Source of the DNA: Microvelia longipes
Lineage: Eukaryota; Arthropoda; Insecta; Hemiptera; Veliidae
Length of the DNA stretch: 64,000 bases
Assembly: GCA_018340805.1 (NCBI GenBank)
Contig: JACMZG010001911.1
Location: 28,311,094 to 28,375,093 of the forward strand
Reading direction: 5' to 3'
A program made the translations under genes and the position numbers. The notes under the pieces are model-generated. The model was not told where the DNA came from. It made no database searches and saw only the letters and a list, made by a program, of their open reading frames with translations. Positions 28,001 to 43,000 of this stretch are shown piece after piece. The number at the start of each line of letters is the position of its first letter. The stretch's first letter is position 1.

Positions 28001-31000
28001 TATATTTTTAATTATAATTAAAAATTAAAACAATGTTTATGTTTTAATAATAAAAAAAATAAAAAAATATGATACAATTATAGTACCAATTTTGTTCACT
28101 CATTATTTATTTTCATACACCTGAAGGTTCAAATAAATTAAAGAATTATCACGTTTTTAATGAAAAAATTATTTTCCAATAAGTTTTTATATAATCATCA
28201 TTAAACATAAATAATTTTGTTGTACTATAGAAAAATAAAGTTAAAAATCTTTTTTAAAAATATAAGATTTTATTTTTCCATTGCTTTATTAATTAATTAA
28301 AGTTAAGGTGTGTCATAGAGCTTCATATTTAATAATTTAAGAAGTTCTCCAAAAATAATGATACTTTTATTACAGCTCTGTTCTTAGCATTTTGCTAACA
28401 CACTTAACCTAGACTGGGAATAGTTAGTTCTCATCTCGGTTCTTTCTACAAAAGACTAAGATCAAAGAAATAGCAGGTACCCAACGTTAGAAAAAAATGC
28501 CTATAGGGACTAAGTGACTTTGCTAAATGCATCTTACTTGGTATCAAACTTTGTATCAATTGCAGGGATACAAGTTGTTCTACTTTTTAACCTGTATCTG
28601 AAAAGAACCAAATTAGGTACAGGGTACCTCAGTGCTTTTCCTCACAACTTTGGACTCGCTTTTCTCTTTCTCAGAATTTCATGATTTTCCAAAGCTTAAG
28701 ATAATATTACTTCGGTCTTGCTATGCTTGACCTCAGAATCAAATATTCGTCATAAGTCTCCAGTGTCCCGACTAGCTTTTCTTATCTTCAGAGTGTCATA
28801 ATTATTAGGTAACTCTTTACTATATGTCTAAAAAATAATGTCTTAAAAATATCATCTAGGCAGCACAACAGACCTAAAGTCTGATTTTTGTGCCAAGGTT
28901 CAACTCTCTAGCATAATAACATTGGGACTTTTGCTTGACACACACACAGACAGATATCATGTAAAAACACTCAGAAAGTCATAAAAATGCCTGAAACGGA
29001 TAGTTATGATGAAACCTTTTTCTGTTTTCTGAAACCGGTCTCTGATTTTTATGGTGAACACAATAATTTTCCTATATACTTTCAGTAGTAGGTGAGGAAG
29101 GATAAAAAATAATTTTGGAGTATACAAGGTTTTAGAAACTACATTTTATTTCAAGAAACTTGATAACCATCCCGAGCTTAGTAAGACATACATCATGGTT
29201 TTTGTACAAAATATATATAAATCTGGATAAACTAATCTGGCAGGGACCTTAAAATTTTCCCCAAATTTCTGAGTTTGTTATAATGCTGCCTCACTAAAAT
29301 GATCAATAAACCTCACTAATAAGAAAACCATAACTGAAAATATGTGTAGTTTAAACAGGAACAGGGTACCTCAATACTTTTCCGCACAACTTCCCCTCAC
29401 TCTTCCTCAGAATATCATGATTATCCAAAGCTTAAGACAATATTACTTTGGTCTCGCTGTTCTCTACCTCAGAATTACCTGATGTTTAACATGGTATAAC
29501 TTCAGTCTCGCTACGCTCAACCTCAGAATTATTAGGAATCCAAATATCTAAGGTGGTATAGCATTAAGTCAATTAAAACTAAGAGAAGTAATATAATTAA
29601 TAGGCATTCAATCAAGTAATACGGATAATACTGCATTCAAGAATGCTGTAAAGGTCTGTGATTGTACTTGACAGTCTAGTTTTTTAAAGTATTGTTCTTC
29701 ATGAGAATATTAGCACAACTTTTTATCAAGGCATCATATTTATAAGCTGTATAGCAATGGAATTTCCACAAATAATTCATAGTACGTTTCGCCATGTGAC
29801 AATATATCGAACGTTGCAAATCAGTTAAAAAAAATCGGGTACGAGGTACCTTTGAACTTTTCCTCATTACATTGGATTTGCTACACTCATCCTCCCTATT
29901 TCGGACTTGCTTTGCTCATCCTCAGTAAATACGATTCACCAATTTTATACAGCAGCATGTCTTCTGACTCTCTGCGCTCGTCCTCAGATAGTAAATGCAT
30001 TCATTTCATTCCCAGCGGTCACCCATACAGCAAACACCACGATCAATGCTGCCTAACTTTAATGATTAATAATCATAATTTAAAATAATCATTAATTTAA
30101 TGATTCTGATTTTTTAAATTTTTTTAAAGACATGTAGTAAAGTCAGAGACAGTAGACAAGTCATTTGATAAATATTGAAGTAATGCTGATAGTGAGATGA
30201 AACTTGGCACATAAGTTAGTCTTATACATGGCTACTGATTCAACTTAAAATCTCTAAAAAATGTATTGATAGTCCACAATCAATTATTGTTGATATTTAA
30301 CAATAGGTGTTTCATATTTTACCTTTAAGTTAGAAAACATTATATGAGCATATTTCTGACTTCTGGTTGCAAGATGGACACAGGATCCATTAACATTCTT
30401 ATTACATTAGCAAAAAAGAAAACAAGTAACTTACCATTTGTGTCATAAGAGTTACTTCCGATCTAAGTGCCTGCAGAAACCCTTCTGACTTGACTGTATC
30501 TATCTTAGCTATAGATCTCTGAAGTTTTGTCCTCTGAGAGAATAGTAATGAACTAACAAGCCTAGATAGTGAATAACTGTTAGCTATTAAAGTTATCAGG
30601 ACTAATGCACCACAAACTCCAAATAGAATGTAACTTGTCATGTGTTTCAGAACAACTTCATTTCTAAAACAAAATACACAAAAATATCCCTATACAAACA
30701 ATTTAGTCAGTACATTGTTTTACACTAAATTGTTTTGAACACAATTGGGTTTCACACAGTAGGTAAATATTACATAAGTCCTTTATATAGAGTGTATTTT
30801 GTACACATATTGTTTGCCTGGTGATGACAAGCATCTTCAGTTAGGTATAGAATAAAAAGAACTTTAGAATTTTACCAAAGTGTTTACAAAAAAATTAAAT
30901 AGACTTTTCCTCATCCTTTAAATATATAAGTTGTTAAATTTACACTGCAAAACGTCTTCAGATTCGCTTCGCTTGTTCTCAAATGGTAAATACATTCGAT

Positions 31001-34000
31001 TTATTCCCAGCAGTGACCCATCCAGGCATTGACCACACTTGATGCTGCTTAACTTTTATGATCCATCAAAATTCATAGATATACTTGTCGTATTGAAACA
31101 AGACTTAGTGTACTCCTTTTATTATATAAAGGTAAACACTTGTACCAAATTTCTACTCAATTAGATTATTTTCTGATTTTTTTACAATTTTTCAAAAAAA
31201 CTGAAAAAACTAATACTGATGAAGAGATAAAACTTGACGTTTATGATTTTTCAAAAATTTGGCTGTGTCATTATTGCAGGTTAATGAAGTGATAATAGTT
31301 ATTTATGCCATAAGGCTGAGAAGTGTGTCTTTATGTCACGGCAATTAGATTTACCGACGAGCGAAGCCAGTCGGGAAAAATTGCCAAGACATAAAGACAT
31401 TCTCAGCCGGATGGCATACACTATTTTTTTTGAGGTAGCACTCATTAAATAAAGCACTCATTAAAAAAATCAAAAAATAGCCCTCATTAAACTGTGCTCC
31501 ATACTTAATTGAAAAAAACAAACGTCCAATTAACTCCATATTATCGTCGTCATTAAATTCATCCATAGCTTCACACTTTTACTCAAAAATGTAAAAGCTT
31601 TACAAATAAACACACAAAAATTGTCAATTAGAACACCTTTTAAAAACGAAAACAGAAACAAAATGAACGTTTTTAAAGAAAACTCATAAAGGTTTAACGC
31701 AGATTGTTTTTTGAACACACTACATTACAGTAATGGCGGCAACATATGAATTACTTTTACGTTCTAGGAGTTTTTTTACATTCATTATTGTCCTCGGAGG
31801 TGAAAAGTACTAAATAACCTCCTATAACAATAATGATTGTCTTCTCATCCTAAAAACGGTCCAATAAAGTGCTCAATTACGTACTACCTCAAAAAACCTA
31901 ATTATTTCCGGATAACACCACTAGACCTATAAGACTGATTTTTGCAGCAAGTTTCAACTCTCTAGCATAAATACACACACATACAAAACTTTGTGAAAAC
32001 CACTTAGGAAGCCTTAAAAAGACCTAAAACAACAATTTAGGAGACATCCTGATTTGGGATGTTATTTTTTTCGCAAACACAATACTTTTCCTGTATACCT
32101 ACAGTGTAAATGAGGAAACGTAAAAATATATTACAACGTAAGAATAATAATTAAAATATTAATTTTATTATTATAATCAGTTTTCATTAAATTTTAGAGT
32201 TTTTATGACATTAAAATATGCTTACTGTTGGTTTTTGAAAACACTTTGATGGTGTGTAAGTGTTTTGATTATTATAATGTTACTCTTTTTATTCACTAAA
32301 GGCATCTAACATGAACTTTTACCTTTAATAAAAAGTAAATTTAAAAAAATTTTATCACTTCTATTAATTCTTGAACCAGGGCCATGTTTTTGAATCTTTT
32401 GGGATCTCAAACGGTTACAACACCTATTTTCCACTTATTTCAAATGAAATAGAAACAGGTGTTACTCTAAAAGGTTTTAGAATCAGGCCCCAATAGAGGT
32501 ATAAAAATTTATAATAAAACAAGAATAGACCAGAATCTTAAGATCAGAAAAGAAGATCCAAAATCTTTCTGATTAAGCATTTATCATTTTTTTGTTGATA
32601 TTTTCTTCTTGAACCATACATCTCTGTTAATTATTTTTTTTTATCTATTTTCAATATGCACTATAGCTATAACTGTCATAAACAGTTAGGTATGTGACCC
32701 TGTCACATACCTAACAATATCAACCTCACCTAATAATATCACTCAGGTGCATATATCTGTAAGAGAGAATGAAGCTAGACTCAACCCCATGTCCATACCT
32801 AAAACCCCATTTATAAATAAATAATAGCTAATATATTGGCAGCAAAAATTTAAACTATATTCTAAAAAAAAATAAAGTTAAATTTATCCGACTACAAAAA
32901 GTATAGAAAATAGTTTAAATAATATTCTTACGGCTGTTTAGGAAGTTCAATAAGGTAAATAGTGAAGACTGCACAAATAAGAAGCATGCAGATAAACACA
33001 ATTTCAAATACCACTATACTTGGCAGGCAACATATCCTCCTGAATTTCCATGAACTAGCTGATTTAGCTGTAAACAAATTATACATAACACTAATTACAT
33101 ATAAAATAAAATTTTCTAATGAAAATTTGCCAATAACAGATGAAGAATAAAGAAAGACAAAAATATAAGCTCACAGTAAGAAATATTGTGCATTAACAAG
33201 GAAGCTGAAAATAGAGATAACTTATATATCCTTGGAGTTAAATTTTCAGATTAAAAAGAGATTTTGGTGTTCTAGCTTTTTTGTGGTGTAAGAATTCAAG
33301 CAGTTCAATTTAGGAAAAAATCAGTTACAGGGTACCACGGAACTTACCCTTTCACATCAGATTTGCTACCCTCATCCTCCATATTTCGGACTCGCTTAGC
33401 TCGTCTTAAAAATATACAAGTCATTAAAATTTAACTTAAAAAATTATTTTCCGAATAGTACAGCTAGACCTATAAACTGTTTTTGTACAAAGTTTCAACT
33501 CTCAAACATAAATACACTGGGAGCTACAATGATAACAGACACATACAGACAGACAACTTTGTGAAAACCACTTAGGAAGGCTTTAAATACTTAAAACAGA
33601 TAATTCAGGAAACATCCTGGGTTCAAAAATTCAAAACTTTTTCTATATAGCTATAATATAAATGAGAAAAGGTAAAAACTATATCTTTACAGTTCAAAGT
33701 GGCTTCCATAACAAATAACCATTTAAATTTAAGAAATATTTTGTCCTTGATTAGTTTCAGCTTTATATTTGCTCAAACTTGTAGGCGTCAAACAAACAAA
33801 ACTAAATATGAATTATACTAAAATGAATAATGTTGAAATGAATTTTTTAATTTAAGGATATTGAGTTTTACTTTTCCTCATTTTTTCCTTCATAGGTATA
33901 TTCCATGTACTATTCCTTTTCCTCATAGGTATATAGGACAAGTATTGTGTTTGCAAAAAATCCAAAACCGGGATGTCACCTGAATTGTTGTTTCAGGAGT

Positions 34001-37000
34001 TTTTAAGACCTTCTAAGTCATTTTCACAAAGTTGTATGTGTCTGTTATGTATACCTTTACGTAATAAATGAGTACACCAAGTTTATAATAATAATATATT
34101 TATCAATAATTACATAGTTGAAAAACAATGTTTTATCTTGTCAAGCTTTAATCAAACTACATTAGTACAAGAAACAATTAAATAGTCTGGAATATTAAAA
34201 AAAGAGAACTAAAAGTGATAAAGAAGAAGAATATAAAGATAATAATAAATAAATATTACAATCTGAGATAAAAGAAGAGTAAATTTAAAATGATTACAAT
34301 TTTTCTATAAATTCATTAATTGAATATATTATTTCGCATTGTAATAGTTTCTTCAATTCTTTATTGAATTTGTCATGTTTTAAATTTTTATTAACCTTAG
34401 TAAGAGCGTTATAAAGTTTGATGCCAACATAATAGGGTGAACGATGTGTTTTCATCAGACGGTGTTGAGGTAAGACTAAGTCATCTCTATTTCTAGTCTC
34501 ATACCTATGCTCAGCATGCTGAAGTTCATCTCTTTATGTGCATGTGTCCAACTTACTACATCCAGCATATAGAGAGAAGGTAATGGAAGAATTTTGAATT
34601 GTTTAAAATATTTTCGGCAGCTAGCTTGAGATCCAACTTTAGCTAAAACACGGATAGCTTTTCTTTTGAAGTATAAAAATAGAATTAGATTCTGCACTGT
34701 CACCCCATAGTCTGAGTCCATAGAGAAGCTTCGAATGGAAAAATGCATAGTATGCATTGATCATAGTTTTAGAGTCTAAGGACATACCCAGACGTTTAAG
34801 GAGATAGATGGCGGAAGAAAGACTGGATGATAAACTGTAGATATGATTGCACCAAGTTAGGCAAGGATCTAAATAAATACCAAGTATTTTTACCGGTTTA
34901 TCATTTTCACAGGGCCTTTTTAGGCTGAACAGCATCAATTGTGTTTTATCGTCATTAAGAGACAATCTGTTTGCAAGAAACCATTCCTTAGCTTCAGAAA
35001 GTGTCCACTCTAAGTCTGAATACAATTGCCTGCGGTCATTACCACTTATAGTAATTTTATCGTCAGCGTACCTGGCAGACTTTGATCTAAAATTAGGAAG
35101 ATCGAAACAATATATTAAAAAAAAGTAGAGGGCCTAACACAGATCCTTGTGGACACCAGCCAGAATATCTTCTAGACTCGAAATATCACCAAGTATAGAA
35201 ACAACTTGTTTTCTACCTGACAGGAAAGACGTCAATAACTCAAGAGGAATACCCCGAATACCAATATGTTCCAGTTTAAGCATTAAGATGGCATGAATTA
35301 AGCAATCAAAGGCCTTGGATAAATCACATGAAGCTAGAAGAACCTCTTTTCTTTCTTCAAAAGCTTTGTAAATTTCTTTTGTAACCTTTTCAAGAGCGTC
35401 AATAGTACATTTACCAGTTAAAAAACCATATTGATCAGGATGAATCAAGTTGTACTTGTTGAGGAATTCTAGGAGCCTTAAGTTAATTATCTTTTCTACG
35501 ATTTTTGAAAATACCGGAACCAAAGAGATAGGCCTATAGTTGTCAACATCAAGAGGCGATCCTTTGTTTTTGAAAAGTGGCGTAACTTTAGATAGTTTAA
35601 GGCATTGAGGAAAATAACCTAGCTGGAAAGAGCAGTTTATAAGATCAGCCAAGTGCTTTTTGATTAATGGGCCAATTTCCTTTATTAGATTATTATTCAA
35701 AGCATATTTGTCATTTGAGTTAAAAGATTTTAATGTACTGATAATTTTCAAAACTTCTTCAGGATCGGTAGGTTGCAGAAAGAAACATTTACTATTAGAC
35801 TGACTAGAAGGAAGATAATCTTGAGGCATCTTATCTGTATATCCCAGTTTAGAATTTATAGAAGAGGCCACACCGGTGAAAGCTTTATTCAGTTCGTCAG
35901 CAGATGGTTTATTATTATTTGATGATTTTTCAGTAAAACCACCTTCTTGCTTAATAAGTTTTCATACCTTACGAGGATTTTTCAGATTATTATTAACATA
36001 GTTCTTGCAAGCAGTTTGCCTAGCGGATTTAAGTTTTACTTTATAAGTTTTTCTTAAAGATCGGAGTTTTCCTCGTAAGTGATTGGAAGAGACATCTTTT
36101 AGTATTGAAGTTAAAGCAATCATTTCTTTTTATAAGCTGTTTAATTCGTCATTATGTAAAATAAATTTTATATCTTTATTGCTTACTTTTTTACTCTTGA
36201 CTGGACAAACTTGGCACACGGCATTTATAAATTGATTCCAATTAGCTTCACATTCCTCATTAGTGTTTGCAGAGATGCTTAGTTTTTTAATATTTTCCAT
36301 GAAAATCGGTGCCTCGTTCTCATTAAACTTTCGACAGGTAATATTAGTTTCTATATGATTATGTTTAATCATATTTATCTTAGGTAAATAGCTCCACAAA
36401 GCAATATGATCAGAAATTTGAAGAGTTTCATGTTTATAGCATTCTTTATTGTTTGACGAGCAAAACAAGTTGTCAATACATGTACCACTTTCAGGTCTGG
36501 TTACTGAGTCATATTGTTTATGGAGGCCAAAAGAAACCATTAAATTAATAAATTCTTGGGCTCTCCGGTCCAAGGTGTTTAAAAAGTCAATGTAAAATCA
36601 CCATATATATAAAGATGATTACTTAGTTTAGAGGAAAGAGACACAGCTTTACTAATAATAGATATAAAAGATTGGAAACACTGGTTTGGAGCTCGATAAA
36701 CGCTGAGTATAATAGATTTGCTTTCCACTAGTTTGATTGCAGCTATCTCACAGACAGATTGAACAGACAAAGTTTCAATAGAAGGCAGTGTCTCATAGTT
36801 ACAATAACCATCTCTCAAGTAGATAGCAGCACCCCCTCCATTTATATCAGTTCTATTATAACTAGAAGTTAAAGTAAATGATGGAAAAACATATAAAGTT
36901 GATTCTTCTGGTCTAAGCCAGGTTTCAGTGGCACAAAAGACCATGATGTCATGTTCATTGAGCAAAGTTTGTTCAACAAGTGCAAATTTATTTTTTATTG

Positions 37001-40000
37001 ATCTTACATTAGTGTATAAGATCTTGTCTTTCTTATTCACAAAAGTAGTTTTAGAGTTAGAAGAATTTATTACGACGGAAGCTTTACTGATCGAGGTTTC
37101 CGGAAAAAATAATCCTTAACAATGAGACCTTTGGGCCAAAAGTTAGGGTTAATAACTTCCCTATAAGTTGTTTCGTCAGTTTTTAAAGTGAACGCAGAAT
37201 AATCTGACCTCACAGGTACATTAGTAACTTTAAGAATGGATGGTTGTTGAGATAATTTTGATTCAATAAACTTAGAAATATCTTCTTCTTTAGTTTTTGA
37301 TGCGAATCTAGAGATAAAAACAAGTTTAGATGACTCAGCAGGATTAATCACTCCATCAGTGTCAAGTTGACCTGTTGTCATTATTCCTCTTCTCTTGTTA
37401 ACATTGTTTTTAATCTCAGATCTATGTAATGTTTTGAACAGGTTGAGTTTGAATTGCTGGAGTGAGTGGTGTGCAATTATTCAAGTTTAGTTTAATGATT
37501 TCCTCTATTTCATTAGATATTTTATTACTAGTTTGATTGACCTGTGCTAATAGTTTCACAGTTTTCAGTTGGTTAGCAGCAATCGAATTTAGTTCAGACA
37601 CAATGCTGGTATTCTTATTACTAAAGTCAGAAAATGAGTTTTTTTATTATATTTACATCATTTTTTATAGTAGTTAAGTTGGAGCTCATATCAAATAATA
37701 AGGAGCAGCATTCATCACAAAAGTATTTAAGTTTTCTCCTTGTTTTTAATTTAAAAACAGCCAGTTCAGTAGCTGTCATGTCAACACACTTAGTGTAAAA
37801 TACTTTAAAACAGTTATCACAATCAATTGTTGGATCAGAATCACTTGTAACACATTGAGGATCACAATTGCCACAGGGTATAGGCATTTTTACTAAAAAA
37901 GTCTTAAAAAAGCCAATAAAGTCTTGAAAAAATCAGAGAGTAAAATAAATTAGGTGTTATCACTTAAAGTTGAACTTTAGTTTAGTTTCAATACTACAAA
38001 TATATCTATGATTTTTGTTGGAACATAAAGTTAGGCAGCATCGAGAGTGATCAGTGGCTGGATGGATGATCGCTGTGAATGAAACATATGTATTGACTAT
38101 CTGAGGATGAGCGAAGTAAGTCTAAGGAAATTAATGTAGTGATGGTTATATTCTGAGGACGAGCGAAGCTCGTCCAAAGTAAGAAGGATGAGCATAGTGT
38201 GATGTGAATCCAATGTGATGAGAATAAGTTCCAAGGTACCCAGTACTTCATTTTTTTAATAATATTATAACCAATTTTTGATGCAATAAAAAGTGTAGTT
38301 ACCAATTTTTGGTCGAAATGCTCTATAAAGACGAGTAGATAAGGAGCCGAAATCAGCTTCTATAGAATCATACATAGAACCTATCATTTGTACTACTGCA
38401 TTCTCACCCGCAGCAGTACTACTCACTCGGGTCTGGTCAGTGAAGTAAAACCTGAAAAATACATAAAACTAATTCTTAAAACAATAAACATATTTTCAGA
38501 TACTAGTTTTTTTTTAATAAAAACAAGGAGCCAGAAAATATAACATGAATTTGGCAGAAATGTTTGGTGGCCAGCCAGACACATGGTTTGTAAATAGTAT
38601 TTAAGAAATTTAAATGGAGAGAGAAACATTTTATTGACAAATAAGGTCAATTACCTTAGAGATTAATTTTTGTGGGTCCATTTTAATGGACCCCATGAAG
38701 CTGCTAAGGTATGGTATCAAAATAAAATATTTAGGCTGAATGTTCTCGAGGCCATCGAAATTCTCAAAGATTTCAACAATTGTGCTTCCATTAATTTTAA
38801 AGAAGGCGGTTCATAAGGCTATAGCACCGAGATATGGGCTTATGAAGAGGGGAGTATGCCCTAACTGTGTAGGAATCCCTCGTTTGTCAGTGCACAATAA
38901 AGATTGGAAAGTGGCTGTTACTAACGATCGTTCTTAGCACTCCAGAGAATGGTACGTGTTTTTATCTTCTTGTCAATTTATTAATTTTAATTTTTTTCTT
39001 TACCTTTCCTCGTTGCCTACTCTTGGGGCATTGGCGATTGGTCGTAAATTAAATGAACATTTAGGGAAAACCGTCGCAGTTAAGCCGGAATTATTATTTA
39101 GTATAACTGATTTTGATATTTTATTATTTATATTTAAGATTATTAGTTATTTGTTTTATATATTTATAATAGTTTTCTCTTGTATTAGTTGTATATATTC
39201 ATATACTTATAAGTTAGTATGAACTTAGTAATGAACTTATAGTTCATATATATCATATACTTTATAAGTTATAGAAAATACAAATTTTAATTTTGTTATT
39301 GTTTAGTATTTTTCCTTTTGATTTATGTTAGAATTTTTGTATTTAGTTATTTTAAGTTTGTTGTATTTTAGTATGGCTTTTTGTATTTGATGATGGCCGA
39401 ATGCGACAGAAAGTTAACTCTCAAGTAAATTTATTATATACTATTTAGTGGAGAGACTGTTTATTTATCTATTATTGGATTACTCCACTGAGCAGTTATT
39501 TATATTATTTGATTGATAAGTTGAATTTAAAGGAAAGTATTAAGATTTGGTCCAAGTAGAAGAAAGTAGATAGGGTTGTGATTGTTAACACTCTTATTTT
39601 TTCTTAGACAGTATTTTCTCTACAGTTTCCTTACTAGCTTAAATTAACTTTTAATAAAACACAATATTTTCCTAACATAAGGTATAGTGGGTGAGAAAAA
39701 GTAAATATATACATTTTTTAAATACCTAAGAGGTTGAGCCGTCAGTGAATCAATTCCAGGAGTGCCTGGAGGATGGCAGAATATAACTTGTAGAACAATT
39801 TTAATAGAACTCATTTTCTGTTGCAGAGATATATTAAGACTATAGAGATAATTCCAGTTATATCTGAAATCATTAGAACAAGTAAAGCTATAAGTACAGC
39901 TATAATATTGCCAAGAATCATACTATGAACTACAAATAAAGACTTAAGAGTGCCTAGGTCTTAAGGCTGAGCAGAGCTCAATTATGAATTAAAGTTTGAA

Positions 40001-43000
40001 TACATTTAAATAGGTAAAAACAATATATATAAAAAATCAGGTGCAGGGTACTTCGGAACTTTTACTCATCACATCGGATTAACTACACTCATCCTCCCAC
40101 TTCAGTCTCGCTTCCTGAGAATATACAAAACTTAGTGTACTTATTTATAACGTAAAAGTATACACAAGTATCAAATTTCAACTTAATCGGATTATTTTTT
40201 TATTTTTTTCAATCTTTTAGCAAACGTACAAAAGTCATTTGATAAAAATTGAACTAATGCACATATGCTAGTCATATACATGGCTACAGGTGTGCCAAAT
40301 CCCAGTCTGATCGTAATATTTTTCTGCGTTTTAATTTTCCCTGAGTCATTATTGCGGGTTAATGACGTCATAAACACATTATTTTCCGAAGAGCACAACT
40401 TCACCAATAGACTGATTTTTGAACAAAGTCTCAATTCTAGCATAAATACACAGGGAGCTGTGATGATAACAGATACACACACACATCCAGACAAACAACT
40501 TTGTGAAAACTTATCAGGAGGTCTTAAAATCACCTGAAATGGATAATTCCGGGTACATACCGGTTTTTTTTTCATACATGTATGTAAGTATATTCTTCAT
40601 CAGTGAGCCCCCCTCCAAAAAATCCATCCCCCAGTGAGTTGCAACTTTTTTGCAACACAATAATTTTCCTATATAAATTTCTTTTGGTATATAGGAGGAA
40701 AAGAAAAATTATTTATAAGACTTCCTAACAAGTGTCAGTAAGTGTTATTAATTATTTTTTCTTCTGCGCTATTAGTTGTTAATGATTCATAAAGATTAAG
40801 CAGGATCGAGCGAGGTCATGCCTAGGTGGGTGATCACTGAGAACAAAGCTATTGAATTTACTCTCTAAGGACGAGCGAAGCAAGTCGAAAGATGTGTTGC
40901 AGTATAAATTTTGTGATTTTTATATTCTGACAAAACGAGTCCGAAGTAGTGAGGATGAACGTAGCAAATCTGATGTGGTTGAAGAAAAGTTCCGAGTTGC
41001 CCTGTACCCAAGTTTGGTTTTATAATTATGATGTGTAAGCCTGGAGATTATCTTTGTGTACAAATAGCTAAGGCTAGGCAGATTGTGTTTATGAAACTAA
41101 CCTATGACTGCCACACCAAAGCAGAATAAGAACAATATAAGTAAGCAAGATAATAGATACAGCAACAACTAATCCAGCTATCCAAGAAAAGCAAGCCAAT
41201 CCTATAATAACTCCTGTTATAAGAGCGATATGGCTGACTAAGGCAAGTAGTACCCATGAAAATCCAATGCCTGGCTCTAACCACTGACGAGCAAAGTTCT
41301 TCATCTCCTCTAGAAAAAGATAGCAGAAACTAATTAAAAAGCTAGACACAGAAAATAAGAAAACTAAGGGAAAATTTCACAGTTATAAAAGCGAAATGTC
41401 TTCAAGGTATGAGCCTTGAGTTAGGAGCTAATATCTCAACAAAGATACAGATAATGTCTCAAATTGAAGTATAGCCATTGGGATCAGGTAAAAGGCATTC
41501 CTAATCTAGAGGGTATTTGCATTATAATGATAGAATATAATGATAACACAGTATTCGGATCAAAAAGTCTAAACTAAACCAAAAAACTTTTTGTTGTTCA
41601 TCTTTTACTCTAAGTTCTTAGGTTTTGAGATATTTCAATGTATAAATATTTAAATATGCCATATACTTATACTGAAAATGATCAGTAATTTTAATAGTAA
41701 ATCAGTAATCAAGTAGTAGGTTTCATTCAAAAGTATATACATACATATACATGTATATACTTCTTGGTTTTCCCCTCTTTAAAAGACCCTTATTTTTTTT
41801 AAAAGTTAGGTAAATAGAATTACAACAGATTTTCTTTCCACATCATTGTTATAGAAACCATAACAAACATCATAAGTGTCAGTGAAATGTTCCTCTTGGC
41901 CAATTTCTCAGGCCACGGCTTTTTGGCAGACTAATTCGTTAATAAATGAACTTCAGTACACTCAATGGTTTCCCTACACCCTATTATAGAACAGAGAAAA
42001 CAACCTTACCTCTAAGCTTATTCAGAAGGAATGACTTGCCAGAACCCCACTTAGCAAACAAGCCCACAGTTATAGGCATAGATAAGGACGGTTCACTCAG
42101 TATATCAGCTAATGCACTGCTAAATAAATCATATCCTAATAAACTCTCATTGTCTTCATTCATATTAAGTCTTCCTGTTAAACAAAATGCATTTATATTA
42201 CCCAGAGAAATATAAAAAATAACAAAGGCCAAACTTAAAACTAATATAGCACTACAAGGTCAAACAGTACCAACAACCTAACACTAAAAATCGGGTACAG
42301 GGTACCTGGGAACTTTTCCTCATTACACCGAAAATCTACTTACTCGCTACGCTACTTTGGACTCGCTCATCCTCTCTACCTCGCTACGCTCATCCTCTAC
42401 TTTGGACTCGCACACTCATCCTTTCTACTTTGGACTCGCTACGCTTTCCTCTCTACTTTGGACTCGCTACGCTCATCCTCTCTACTTTGGACTCGCTACG
42501 CTCATCCTCTCTACTTTGGACTCGCTACGCTCATCCTCTGTACTTTGGACTCGCTACGCTCGTCCTCAGAATATACAAAGTCATTAAATTTATACTGCAA
42601 ATCATCTTGAAAAGTTCTGAGGTACCCCTTATCCGACTTTTTTACCTTTTTTACTTATAAACAAAAGATGTATAAAATTTCCTATTCTGCAAGAATAAAA
42701 AATTAAATTATCTTATAACATGTACCTCCTATTATCTAATAAAAGGAGCCATTAAGTTAATAAATTAAACTTAATCTTTTAGAACTTAATTAAATAAAAA
42801 TGAGAGGATATCAATGTATATATTTTTCTTCATAGGTTCATCCTCGCTACTTAGACTCGCTTTGCTCGTCTCAAAATAAGCAAGTCGTAAATTTAAACTC
42901 TAGTCTCCTTCGCTTGACCTCAGATATATTAAATATATAAGTAAATAAATAAATATATAGTAAATATATTCATTTGATTCCAAGCAGTCTCCTATACAGG

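Noticed and set aside
38730..39110. Degenerate coding sequence ([15 protein letters not shown] and nearby frames)
   Set aside because: Short, broken by stops, on both strands, and not tied to Kidins220. It was not called as a gene.
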